A stretch of 64,000 nt of DNA from Anaerobacterium chartisolvens. GTDB lineage: Bacteria > Bacillota > Clostridia > Acetivibrionales > DSM-27016. The stretch lies in NCBI RefSeq assembly GCF_003337415.1, contig NZ_QPJT01000006.1, positions 124,001 through 188,000 on the forward strand, written 5' to 3'. The notes beneath the pieces were generated by a model that was given only the letters and a program-made list of their open reading frames with translations, ran no database searches and was not told where the DNA came from. Position 1 is the stretch's first letter, and every line of letters starts with the position of its first letter. This document shows positions 8,914 to 17,216 of this stretch, piece by piece. The translations under genes and the position numbers were made by a program.

Positions 8914-9363
8914 GTGGCGGGAGAAAAGCGTTTTAGAACTTCAATATTAGGATTTAAAAGGACGGATGTAAATACATATATTGAAAAAATACTCAAGGAG
9001 TTTGATGATAAATTACAGGAAAAGGATGAGCAAATTTCAGCTTTTGTAAATCAGATAAAGGATATGAAGCTAAGGTATGGGGAGCTTGCCCAAAAAGCGG
9101 ATCAGGTAAATGACGACAGGGCAAAGATAGGCGACGTACTTATTAAAGCTCAGGAAAAAGCCGATTTAATCATTGAGGATGCAAAGAATAAGGCCATGGA
9201 GGAGAAGAGAAGAATTGAGGTCGTTATAGAGCAGGAGCGGGAAAAGCTGGTGGACTTAAAAAGCGAAATCAGATTTCTCAAATCGGAGCTCACCAGCACA
9301 CTTAAAAAATACGAAAACCAGTTGAATAATATGCTGGAAAAGCAAGGAGATCACATAGCATAA
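8914..9363 (+). CDS. DivIVA-like coiled-coil protein
   Basis: A 149-residue protein starting with GTG after a G-rich ribosome site. The first 30 residues (FRTSILGFKRTDVNTYIEKI) resemble the DivIVA/GpsB N-terminal motif that reads membrane curvature at the septum or poles. The rest is a long charged heptad coiled coil. It lacks a recognisable C-terminal domain. A role in division or cell-shape scaffolding is inferred from family resemblance only. Confidence 0.6.
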   Translation: MAGEKRFRTSILGFKRTDVNTYIEKILKEFDDKLQEKDEQISAFVNQIKDMKLRYGELAQKADQVNDDRAKIGDVLIKAQEKADLIIEDAKNKAMEEKRRIEVVIEQEREKLVDLKSEIRFLKSELTSTLKKYENQLNNMLEKQGDHIA

Positions 9364-9395
9364 GGGGAGTTCCACAAAAACCTTTTACAAACATA

Positions 9396-9424
9396 TTGAA
9401 AAAATGTTGAGGAGATAGTATAAT
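9396..9424 (+). promoter_or_regulatory. Sigma-A-type promoter of T-box operon
   Basis: TTGAAA (9396-9401), a 17-base spacer, then TATAAT (9419-9424), immediately before the T-box leader. Confidence 0.75.
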
Positions 9425-9439
9425 TATATAAATGTATAA

Positions 9440-9760
9440 TAATAAAGACGATGACAAGGAAGAGTAAATATACAAATCTTTCAGAGAGCCGGAGGCTATG
9501 GTGTGAATCCGGCAGAGGACTATATTGAACGCAGCCTTTGAGTTTATCCTTGAGAAATTGCGGGCACGGCCTTAAGATGCTGTTGCAATATGCCCCAACA
9601 ATAGAGGAGAACGTAACCTCACGTTACAGAGGCACGGTATAATAGAGTTGTACCGGGAGAGAGAGCACTGTTCTTGTGCTAATTAGGGTGGTACCGCGGA
9701 TTACTTCTTCGTCCCTTGACCTTGAGTATTAAATGGGTTTTGGGGTAGAGGAGTTTTTTT
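9440..9760 (+). promoter_or_regulatory. T-box riboswitch, probable tRNA-Ala specificity
   Basis: This leader has the T-box landmarks: AGTA on the 5' side of the specifier loop, AGAGAGCCGG in the upper stem, the loop GAAC-GCA-G at 9527-9534, the antiterminator core AGGGTGGTACCGCG at 9685-9698, and a terminator in which CTTCTTCGTCCC pairs with GGGGTAGAGGAG before TTTTTTT. The triplet at the specifier position reads GCA (alanine), which fits the Lrp regulator and aminotransferase genes downstream. Uncharged tRNA would stabilise the antiterminator and allow readthrough. Confidence 0.9.
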
Positions 9761-9803
9761 ATTGCTTTAAAATTTGTAGCTTTAAAAAGGAGGATGTAAA
9801 GAG

Positions 9804-10283
9804 ATGGAAGAGATACTGGAGATATTGGAAAAAAACAGCAGACTCAATGACGAGCAGATAGCGGTGATGGTTAATAAGCCTGTCGAGCAGGTAAAGCAGG
9901 CAATAAAAAAGTATGAGGAAGATAATGTAATACTGGGATACAATACACTGATAAATTGGGAAAACACGGATAATGAAGCTGTAACTGCTTTAATTGAGGT
10001 AAAGGTAACTCCGCAAAGAGGAGAGGGTTTCGATAAGGTGGCTGAGAGAATATACCTTTTCCCCGAGGTTAAGGCATGTTATCTTATGTCGGGCGGATTT
10101 GACCTGACAGTCATAGTTGAGGGAAAGACAATGAAGGGGGTGGCGCTGTTTGTGGCTGAAAAGCTGGCTCCACTTGAATCTGTATTGAGTACAGCCACTC
10201 ACTTTGTACTCAAAAAATATAAGGACAAGGGGATTGTCTTTAAAGAAAAATTAAAGGATGACAGGGAGGCAATTTTTCTATGA
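9804..10283 (+). CDS. Lrp/AsnC-family transcriptional regulator (AlaR-like)
   Basis: A 159-residue Lrp/AsnC protein: an N-terminal helix-turn-helix (SRLNDEQIAVMVNKPVEQVK) and a C-terminal effector-binding RAM domain (VTALIEVKVTPQRGEGF, VKACYLMSGGFDLTVIVEG). The family senses amino acids as oligomers. Its stop overlaps the ATG of the aminotransferase by four bases, so the pair is co-translated behind the T-box. The order matches the alaR-alaT pair of Bacillus subtilis, which with the GCA specifier suggests control of alanine metabolism. Confidence 0.85.
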   Translation: MEEILEILEKNSRLNDEQIAVMVNKPVEQVKQAIKKYEEDNVILGYNTLINWENTDNEAVTALIEVKVTPQRGEGFDKVAERIYLFPEVKACYLMSGGFDLTVIVEGKTMKGVALFVAEKLAPLESVLSTATHFVLKKYKDKGIVFKEKLKDDREAIFL

Positions 10284-11446
10284 TTATAGAAGACATGATA
10301 TGTGAAAATATAAGGAATACCCCCCCGTCCGGGATAAGGAAATATTTTGATCTTATTAATGAAATGCAGGGGGTCATATCCCTTGGAGTTGGAGAGCCCG
10401 ACTTTATAACCCCATGGAATATAAGAGAAGCGGGAATTTATTCCCTTGAAAGAGGGCATACACAGTATTCCTCAAATGCCGGATTTATTGAGCTGAGATC
10501 CGAGATAGCAGCATACCAGAGGCGGAAATACGGCTTGGAATATAGCTGGAAGGATGAGATATTGGTTACAGTGGGGGGCAGCGAGGCTATTGATGCGGCT
10601 TTACGTGTGCTTGCGGGTCCGGGAGACGAGGTAATAATTCCCGAGCCAAGCTTTGTTGCATATAAGGGGTGTACTTATTTCTCAAGGGCTACCCCGGTAA
10701 CTATAAATTTAAAATCAAAAAACAAATTCAGGCTGACTGCCGAGGAGCTTGAAAATGCCATAACAGACAGGACAAAGGTTATTATACTGCCCTTTCCCAA
10801 CAACCCTACGGGAGGCATAATGGAGAGAGAGGATCTTGAGAAAATTGCCTCGGTGCTTAGAAACAAAAATGTTATAGTAATATCTGACGAAATATATTCC
10901 GAATTGACTTATGAGGGTACGCATGTGTCAATAGCCTCCTTGCCGGGAATGAGGGAAAAGACCGTTGTTATAAACGGTTTTTCAAAGGCCTTTGCAATGA
11001 CCGGCTGGAGGCTGGGGTACGTCTGTGGGCATCCTGAAATAATAGGTGCAATGAAAAAGGTTCATCAGTACGCCCTTATGTGTGCTCCCACTGTGGCACA
11101 GGATGCTGCAATAGAGGCGCTTAAAAACAGTGACGGGGATGTTGAAATGATGAGGAAGGAGTATAACCACAGAAGAAGAGTAATGGTTGACGGTTTTAAG
11201 AAGGCAGGCTTAGAATGTTTTGAGCCTAAGGGGGCTTTTTATGTCTTTCCAAGCATTAAGTCTACAGGAATGAAATCGGATGAGTTCTGCGAAAGGCTCC
11301 TCATGCAGGAGAAGGTTTTAGTTGTGCCCGGCAGCACCTTCGGAGAATGTGGAGAGGGCTTTATAAGGGCGTGCTATGCGGCATCTATGGAAAATATTTA
11401 TGAGGCTTTAAAAAGGATAAAGAGGTTTATTGAAGGTGCCAGATAG
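10280..11446 (+). CDS. Pyridoxal-phosphate aminotransferase (probable alanine aminotransferase)
   Basis: A 388-residue class I/II fold aminotransferase of the AspC/AlaT/PatA type. Visible motifs are GVGEPDFITP, the PNNPTGG substrate loop, DEIYSELTYEG, the catalytic lysine in NGFSKAFAMTGWRLGY, and the C-terminal EGFIRACYA with the carboxylate-binding arginine. It probably moves amino groups between alanine or aspartate and 2-oxo acids. Specificity is inferred from the alanine-type T-box and the AlaR-like partner gene; the sequence alone does not exclude aspartate. Confidence 0.85.
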   Translation: MIIEDMICENIRNTPPSGIRKYFDLINEMQGVISLGVGEPDFITPWNIREAGIYSLERGHTQYSSNAGFIELRSEIAAYQRRKYGLEYSWKDEILVTVGGSEAIDAALRVLAGPGDEVIIPEPSFVAYKGCTYFSRATPVTINLKSKNKFRLTAEELENAITDRTKVIILPFPNNPTGGIMEREDLEKIASVLRNKNVIVISDEIYSELTYEGTHVSIASLPGMREKTVVINGFSKAFAMTGWRLGYVCGHPEIIGAMKKVHQYALMCAPTVAQDAAIEALKNSDGDVEMMRKEYNHRRRVMVDGFKKAGLECFEPKGAFYVFPSIKSTGMKSDEFCERLLMQEKVLVVPGSTFGECGEGFIRACYAASMENIYEALKRIKRFIEGAR

Positions 11447-11458
11447 AAAGGGGAAAAA

Positions 11459-12277
11459 ATGTACAAATTAATTGCAGTTGATCTTGACGGTACTCTGCTC
11501 AATTCACAGAAATATGTTTCCCGGGAAAACAGACACGCATTAAAATGTGCTATGGATAAGGGAGTAAAGGTTGTGGTATGCTCGGGGAGGATCTTTGCGG
11601 GTGCAAGGATCTTTGCCGGGCAAATAGAGACCAATGAGCCTGTAATAGCATGTAATGGCGCTGTTATTAAAGAGATGTCATCGTCTAAGGTAATTTACAG
11701 CAATTCATTAAGCGCGCAGGCCTGCTGCGAAATAATAGACGTATGCCACAAGGAGGACATATACTTTCATGTTTATATAGGCGACACAATGTATACCGAA
11801 AGGCTTGAATATTCATCTCTTTTCTATTGGAATAGAAATGCGGAGCTTTCGGAGGAAGATAAGGTTGACATAAGGCTAACTGAAGACATTAAAAGGGTAG
11901 TGGAGGGCAATACCGATCCCATAGCCAAGGTAGTTGTTATTTCAAGGGACGGGGGAAAGCTTTCAAAGGCTCGAAGAAGTATGGAATTTGTAAAGACCAT
12001 TGACATCACCAGCTCTAATTACGATAATTTTGAGGTAATAAATCATGGAGTAAGCAAATGGAACGCACTCAAATACCTTATAGAAAGAATGAAAATACAG
12101 CCCGGGGAGGTTATCGCCATAGGGGACAATGAAAATGACTCCTCCATGATAAAAAATGCAGGACTTGGAATAGCAATGGGAAATGCTGAGGAATACATAA
12201 AGCAGATTGCTGATTATGTAACCCTTGACAACGACCAAAACGGGGTAGCGGAAGCGGTAAAGGAATTTATATTATAA
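11459..12277 (+). CDS. Cof-type HAD-superfamily phosphatase
   Basis: A 272-residue HAD hydrolase of the Cof/YidA group. Motif I is AVDLDGTLLNS with the nucleophilic aspartate, motif II lies in VVVCSGR, motif III is the KWNALKYLIER lysine, and motif IV is AIGDNENDSSMI. A C2-type cap domain lies between. Such enzymes dephosphorylate sugar phosphates or flavin and pyridoxal phosphates; the substrate is not predictable. It follows the aminotransferase by 12 bases with AAAGGGG as ribosome site, so it is probably read from the T-box transcript. Confidence 0.85.
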   Translation: MYKLIAVDLDGTLLNSQKYVSRENRHALKCAMDKGVKVVVCSGRIFAGARIFAGQIETNEPVIACNGAVIKEMSSSKVIYSNSLSAQACCEIIDVCHKEDIYFHVYIGDTMYTERLEYSSLFYWNRNAELSEEDKVDIRLTEDIKRVVEGNTDPIAKVVVISRDGGKLSKARRSMEFVKTIDITSSNYDNFEVINHGVSKWNALKYLIERMKIQPGEVIAIGDNENDSSMIKNAGLGIAMGNAEEYIKQIADYVTLDNDQNGVAEAVKEFIL

Positions 12278-12303
12278 ACGCTTTAAATATAAACTCTCGT
12301 ATA

Positions 12304-12453
12304 TTATGCCGGCATTTTATGCCCGCTCTCCTCAATACCCATATAGATAAGAATTATTTTATCCAGCTCGCGGCTTATTTTGAGTATTTCTTCGGCATTT
12401 CCCGACTCAATTGATTTGTACAGCTCTTGCCTTACGCGCTCCAGATGACTCAC
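12304..12453 (-). CDS. Spo0E-like sporulation regulator (short)
   Basis: A 49-residue protein on the minus strand, GTG start at 12453 with GGAGG seven bases upstream. It has the Spo0E-family helical hairpin: LERVRQELYKSIESG and then SRELDKIILIY, whose S-x-x-LD-x-I-x-x-Y core is the family signature. Spo0E proteins dephosphorylate phosphorylated Spo0A and delay sporulation. It converges with the HAD phosphatase gene. The assignment rests on the motif and fits a spore former. Confidence 0.75.
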   Translation of the reverse strand: MSHLERVRQELYKSIESGNAEEILKISRELDKIILIYMGIEESGHKMPA

Positions 12454-12644
12454 GGAATATCCTCCAAAATATAAATTTATGTAATATTACAAAAAATAAA
12501 TATATTGTGCAGTGATTATATATAATACAATATTTTATAGAATTTACCTTTGTCTTAATATTAGAACAATAATATATTTTTGTCAATATTAAACATAAAA
12601 AAACATGGAATTATTTCATAAAAATGTAATATAAATAAAGAGAT

Positions 12645-12689
12645 AAAAAAACAAGGTATGGATGTTGATTTATCCACACCTTGTTTTTT
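12645..12689 (-). terminator. Terminator of amtB-glnK operon (works in both directions)
   Basis: AAAAAACAAGGT pairs with ACCTTGTTTTTT around a loop with an inner GGAT/ATCC pair. It lies 50 bases past the glnK stop, and the U-run is present on both strands. Confidence 0.85.
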
Positions 12690-12739
12690 AAGTTCCGGGA
12701 CTTGCAAAAACAGCATGATTTCCATTAAAAATATAACGC

Positions 12740-13078
12740 TTAAATTGCTGATTCTCCACGTTCTCCCGTCCTTATTCTTATAACGTCCTCTACATTATAT
12801 ACAAATATTTTGCCGTCTCCTACCTCTCCTGTCTTTGCCTCATCACAAAAAAGCTTTATTATGTCCTCTAACTGATTATCCCTGACAACAATTTCGACTC
12901 TGATTTTTGGAAGCAGATTCAGTGTTATTTCGGTACCCCTGTAAAATTCCTTGCGTCCCTTTTGAAGACCACAGCCCATAACCTGACTTATGGTAAGACC
13001 ATGAATGTTGAATTTGTTAAGGGCTTCCTTGATGTCCTCCAATTTTGCAGGCCTTATTATTGCTTCGATTTTTTTCAT
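12740..13078 (-). CDS. glnK: PII nitrogen regulatory protein
   Basis: A 112-residue PII protein. It starts MKKIEAIIRPAKLEDIKEAL, has the T-loop region KGRKEFYRGTE with the tyrosine used for modification in many bacteria, and ends with the GDGKIFVYNVEDVIRIRTGERG nucleotide-binding strand (given here only as its signature). PII proteins sense ATP/ADP and 2-oxoglutarate and plug the AmtB channel when ammonium is plentiful. It is the second gene of an amtB-glnK operon, the usual arrangement. Confidence 0.95.
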   Translation of the reverse strand: MKKIEAIIRPAKLEDIKEALNKFNIHGLTISQVMGCGLQKGRKEFYRGTEITLNLLPKIRVEIVVRDNQLEDIIKLFCDEAKTGEVGDGKIFVYNVEDVIRIRTGERGESAI

Positions 13079-13233
13079 TAACCTTCACCTCTTTCATTGT
13101 TTATGATTAAAGTTTGGAAAAAAATTTATTTTAAGCCTTTAGAGTTTTAGGAGCGTTATTTCCAAACTCTAAACTTTTACTTTCAAATTCAAACATTTTA
13201 TAGGCTTAGGTTTTTAAAGGGCTTATAATAATT

Positions 13234-14568
13234 TTAAACCTGAGCCCCTGTAAAGTCGGGGTATGCATCCTCTCCATGCTGTGCGGTATCAAGCCCTTCT
13301 TCTTCATCACTTTCAGCCACACGCAGCTTGGTAAATAAGGATATTAACTTAAGTATAATGAACGTAAGCACCCCAGAGAAAGCTATTGTAGCCACAACTG
13401 AAGCTGCCTGTATGAGAAGCTGGGTTGCACCGTCTCCCCCTATAAAAAGGCCGTTGTGCTGTACAAATGAGTTTATGGACTTGTCTGCAAAAAGCCCTGT
13501 GGCAAGAGCTCCCCATATACCTCCTATGCCGTGGCATCCAAACGCATCCAGCGAATCGTCATATCCAAGCTTTGCTTTTACATAGCTTATTCCCAAATAG
13601 CATATCGGGCTTACAAGAAGGCCTATAACTATAGCGGAAAGAACTCCCACAAAACCCGCTCCGGGGGTTATAGCAACCAGACCTACCACTGCTCCCGTAG
13701 CTGCGCCTAAGAGAGTAGGCTTGCCGCGGTGTATCCATTCCACGATGACCCATGACAGCAAGGCTGCCGCCGCCGCGGTATTTGTAGTTATCAGAGCGTT
13801 TATTGCAAGGCCTCCTGCCGACAGTGCGCTGCCTCCGTTAAATCCGAACCATCCGAACCAGAGAAGAGATGCGCCTATTAAAACAAAAGGAATATTGTGG
13901 GGAAGCATGGGGGTGGTTCCATGTCCCTTTCTTTTTCCCAGCACCAGTGCCGCTATAAGGCCGGCAATACCCGAGCTTATATGAACGACGTTTCCTCCAG
14001 CAAAGTCAAGAGCTCCCATTTCTCCGAGCCATCCTCCCGCACCCCATACCCAGTGGGCAAGAGGGTCATAAACAAAGGTTGCCCATAAAAGTATGAATGC
14101 CACAAATGCCGGAAAACGCATTCTTTCCGCAATCGCACCTGTTATTAATGCAGGTGTTATTATTGCAAACATCATCTGATACATTGCAAAAGCACCGTGA
14201 GGAATAGTCTCCGCATATGCGGAAGGTGCCGCACCCACGCCTCTGAAGCCAAGGAAGTCAAAGCCTCCGAACAGACCGTTAAAGGTGTCGGCGCCGAACG
14301 CTATTGTATAGCCTATCAATACCCATTGTATTGATATAAGTCCTATTGTAACAAACGAATTCATCATTGTATTTAAAACGTTTTTTTTCCTTACCATTCC
14401 TCCATAAAAAAGTGCAAGGCCGGGTGTCATTAAGAATACCAATGCTGTGCAAAGCACGGAGAAAGCAGTATCGCCCGTATCGACAACGGCTTCACCTTCG
14501 GCAAAAGCAATTACAGGCATACAGATAATAAACAAAAATGATAGTATTGAATAAATTTTCTTTTTCAT
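13234..14568 (-). CDS. amtB: Ammonium transporter
   Basis: A 444-residue Amt family channel with an N-terminal signal-like helix and about eleven membrane helices. Family blocks include LFYGGMVRKKNVLN, DPLAHWVWG, LDFAGGNVVHISSG, LLWFGWFGFNGGSAL and DAFGCHGIGG, carrying the pore histidines. It brings ammonium/ammonia into the cell under nitrogen limitation and is gated by the GlnK encoded 155 bases downstream. AAGGAG precedes the ATG. A short hairpin in its leader (14598-14630) may be regulatory. The divergent ANTAR gene suggests shared nitrogen control. Confidence 0.95.
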   Translation of the reverse strand: MKKKIYSILSFLFIICMPVIAFAEGEAVVDTGDTAFSVLCTALVFLMTPGLALFYGGMVRKKNVLNTMMNSFVTIGLISIQWVLIGYTIAFGADTFNGLFGGFDFLGFRGVGAAPSAYAETIPHGAFAMYQMMFAIITPALITGAIAERMRFPAFVAFILLWATFVYDPLAHWVWGAGGWLGEMGALDFAGGNVVHISSGIAGLIAALVLGKRKGHGTTPMLPHNIPFVLIGASLLWFGWFGFNGGSALSAGGLAINALITTNTAAAAALLSWVIVEWIHRGKPTLLGAATGAVVGLVAITPGAGFVGVLSAIVIGLLVSPICYLGISYVKAKLGYDDSLDAFGCHGIGGIWGALATGLFADKSINSFVQHNGLFIGGDGATQLLIQAASVVATIAFSGVLTFIILKLISLFTKLRVAESDEEEGLDTAQHGEDAYPDFTGAQV

Positions 14569-14597
14569 ATTCCGACTCCTTATTTTTGATTCAAAAA

Positions 14598-14630
14598 GAC
14601 ATAAACCCCCTTGCCTTTTGAGTTATGTCC
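14598..14630 (-). promoter_or_regulatory. Hairpin in amtB leader, possible attenuator
   Basis: On the minus strand GACATAA pairs with TTATGTC around CTCAAAAGGCAAGGGGGT, followed by CTTTTTG, about 30 bases before the amtB start. The loop shares CTCAAA(A)GGC with the structured leader of the divergent ANTAR gene. Function is inferred only. Confidence 0.35.
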
Positions 14631-15295
14631 TTTTATAAAAGTAAAAGATTTTAATTTTTAACTCCCCTGCATAAAGAAATACTGCCATATTATTGTCTTT
14701 ATACAGTTGAACTTCTAAAAATTATCAGCTTTGATAATAAGCTTTTTAAGAGGTTATGCAAAAGCACATGCTTAAAGCACCTCTTAAGAAATATTTACTT
14801 TCAGGAGCTCCTTTAGCACATAAACACTTCAATGTAATTTGTGCAATAAAATAGCGTATCATTTCAAAATATCTCTTAAAAATGTAAGGAACATTCTGAA
14901 TCAAACGCTTTTATCAATACTATCATTGTATTCTAAATAAAATTATAGCATCAGGCATTTAAAAATGCAACATTAATATTTTTATAATTCATATAACTAA
15001 CATTGTATGTAATTATGTAAATTCACCAATTCTATGTGAATATAAATAAATTGGTGCGACATGAACTATTCTCTGTATGAAAAATGAAATAAATATGAAG
15101 GTTTACAAGGGTGAACTTGCATAATGGGGGCATGTGTGCTAAAATTTTAATGATTGCAGCAGGTGCATTTTATCTGATATAATACTGGTAATTATAAAGG
15201 ATATGAAAGAAAAGCCGTTTTGATTGGCATAATATAATATGTGCGGGTATTTTGATTTCTGTGGCTTCTTTAATTGCATCTTTATAAATAATGTA

Positions 15296-15324
15296 TTGAC
15301 ATGCACTGAATTTGTAATTATATT
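15296..15324 (+). promoter_or_regulatory. Sigma-A-type promoter of ANTAR regulator gene
   Basis: TTGACA (15296-15301), a 17-base spacer and TATATT (15319-15324). The rest of the 14640-15290 divergent intergenic stretch is AT-rich and shows nothing else that could be assigned. Confidence 0.7.
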
Positions 15325-15340
15325 TTAAGTAAATAAGTTT

Positions 15341-15417
15341 TTATGACGTGCTCAAAGGCTGAGGCTTGTTTAAAAAGATTTTCGGCTTGGAAGCCGTGGG
15401 GGAAAGACGCGTCATAA
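15341..15417 (+). ncRNA. Structured leader RNA before ANTAR gene (three-way-junction shape)
   Basis: TTATGACGTG (15341-15350) pairs with CGCGTCATAA (15408-15417). Inside are two hairpins: CTCA-AAGGC-TGAG and CGGC-TTGGAA-GCCG. It begins about 10 bases after the predicted transcription start. The shape suggests a cis-acting regulatory RNA, perhaps an autoregulatory target, but it does not clearly fit the ANTAR double-hexaloop rule or a riboswitch class known to me. Confidence 0.4.
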
Positions 15418-15453
15418 TATTTGTAGAAAATAGGCTGAAAGGCGGGTCTGACA

Positions 15454-16038
15454 GTGGCAGGAGAAAAATATATAGTTGCTGCGGTTGAAAATCCCTTGCA
15501 AATAGCTGTTCGTAATATTCTTAATCCTGAAGGGTATTTTTTTCTTGGGAATTGCAGTGATGCTGTATCTCTTATAAGATTAATAAGAAGTTATCAGCCT
15601 GACTTTATAGTAGTGGATCTGGGTATGCAGTTAAGAGAGCTCAGGAATGTACTTGAAACCTTGGAGGATGAAATGCTGTGCGCATGTATTCTGATTGGCG
15701 ATTATAGTGATGGTGACGTCATGGACCTCATGGAAAAATCAAAGGTTTTATCCTTTTGCCCCAAGCCGTTGAACAGAGAGGTTTTTATTCAGGTCGCGGC
15801 AATGGCTAACATGAATTATAAAAGAGTTTACGAATTAAGTAAAAAGCTTAAGGAGATGACCGACAACTATGAGACAAGAAAGCTTGTTGAAAGGGCAAAA
15901 TGGATACTTATGGAGAGGAATTCGCTGAATGAGAACGAGGCGTATGAAAAAATGCGCAAGAAAAGCATGGACAGCAGAATGTCAATGAGATCCATAGCGG
16001 AGGCTATAATTTTCACACATGAAATAACAAATAAATAA
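15454..16038 (+). CDS. ANTAR-domain response regulator (RNA-binding antiterminator)
   Basis: A 194-residue protein starting with GTG after AAAGGCGGG. Residues about 1-125 form a receiver-like domain with DFIVVDLGM, where the phospho-acceptor aspartate would be, and a late CPKPLN lysine. After a short coiled coil, residues about 145-190 form an ANTAR domain (VERAKWILMERNSLNENEAYEKMR, then MRSIAEAII). ANTAR proteins bind paired hairpins in leader RNAs and prevent termination, often for nitrogen genes. Its place opposite amtB-glnK fits that role. No histidine kinase is adjacent. Confidence 0.85.
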   Translation: MAGEKYIVAAVENPLQIAVRNILNPEGYFFLGNCSDAVSLIRLIRSYQPDFIVVDLGMQLRELRNVLETLEDEMLCACILIGDYSDGDVMDLMEKSKVLSFCPKPLNREVFIQVAAMANMNYKRVYELSKKLKEMTDNYETRKLVERAKWILMERNSLNENEAYEKMRKKSMDSRMSMRSIAEAIIFTHEITNK

Positions 16039-16087
16039 AACACACCTCTTAAATATTTAAGAAGGTGCCGGAAGGAATGATGGTAGA

Positions 16088-17192
16088 ATGCTGGAATTAG
16101 AACAATATAAGCTTGCTCTGGACGCTATGAAAGCAGACTTAGACGAAATGGGGGCTTCACTTTGACATCGCAAGGATAAACGATGAGGTGGAGGAGCTTG
16201 AGCAGAAGGCCTCCGAGCCGTCATTCTGGGAGGACATGGAGAATTCCCAGAAGGTTCTGCAGAGGACAAAAACATTGAAGACAAAGGTGGAGAAATTTAC
16301 AAGCCTGACATGCAGGTGGGAGGATCTTATTACACTAAGTGAGCTTGGGCTTGAGGAGAAGGACGAAAGTGTTATATCAGAGGTTGGAGAAGGCTTGGCA
16401 GCACTTAAATCGGATTTTGAGAGGCTGAGGCTTGAGACTCTGCTTGTGGGTAAATACGACAAAAACAATGCCATACTGACTCTCCATGCAGGTGCGGGAG
16501 GAACTGAGGCCCAGGATTGGGTGCAAATGCTTTTAAGAATGTATACCAGATGGTGTGAGGACAAGGGATATGCCGTAAAGACTCTGGATTTTCTGGACGG
16601 AGATGAGGCAGGAATTAAAAGCGTTGCCATACATGTTATAGGAGAGAATGCTTACGGGTATTTGAAGTCTGAAAAGGGAGTACACAGGCTTGTAAGAATT
16701 TCTCCCTTCGATTCATCCGGGAGAAGGCATACCTCCTTTGCGTCAATGGATGTAATGCCAGAGCTTGACGATGATATTGTAATAGACATAAATCCCGAGG
16801 ATTTGCGTGTTGACACATACAGGGCAAGCGGTGCGGGCGGACAGCATATAAATAAGACTGAATCTGCTGTAAGAATAACTCATATCCCTACGGGGGTGGT
16901 TGTTTCCTGCCAGACTGAAAGATCCCAGTTCCAGAACAGGGATACTGCTATGAAAATGCTGAAATCCAAGCTGTTTGAGCTTAAGGAGAGGGAGCATAAG
17001 GAAAAGATAGAGGACTTAAAGGGGATTCAGATGGAGATTGCATGGGGCAGCCAGATAAGGTCTTATGTATTTTGTCCTTATACCCTTGTAAAGGATCACC
17101 GTACGAATTTTGAGGAGGGCAATGTGGATTCCGTTATGGACGGAAGGCTGGACGGCTTTATAAATGCCTATCTGGCAAGTGGATTGGCATAG
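16088..17192 (+). CDS. prfB: Peptide chain release factor 2, with programmed +1 frameshift
   Basis: RF2 recognises UAA and UGA stop codons. Translation starts at ATG 16088 and the zero frame stops after 25 codons at CTT-TGA-C (16160-16166). Slipping +1 on CTT past the in-frame TGA (16163-16165) restores the main frame, giving 367 residues in all, the normal RF2 length. GGGGG six bases before the slip site is the expected internal Shine-Dalgarno stimulus. The catalytic GGQ motif is in SGAGGQHINKTESAVR. Low RF2 levels let the ribosome shift, so the gene regulates itself. An annotation starting at 16188 would be truncated. Confidence 0.96.
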
Positions 17193-17216
17193 GGAGGGAG
17201 AACTATCAGATATTTT

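Noticed and set aside
12740-14568. Many plus-strand frames opposite amtB and other long frames opposite recJ, lepB, dnaK and ppdK
   Set aside because: They are antisense shadows of well-conserved genes, without ribosome sites or family features.
15341-15417. Glutamine (glnA) riboswitch or c-di-GMP riboswitch before the ANTAR gene
   Set aside because: The conserved sequence blocks of those classes, as I know them, are missing; only the overall stem arrangement is suggestive.
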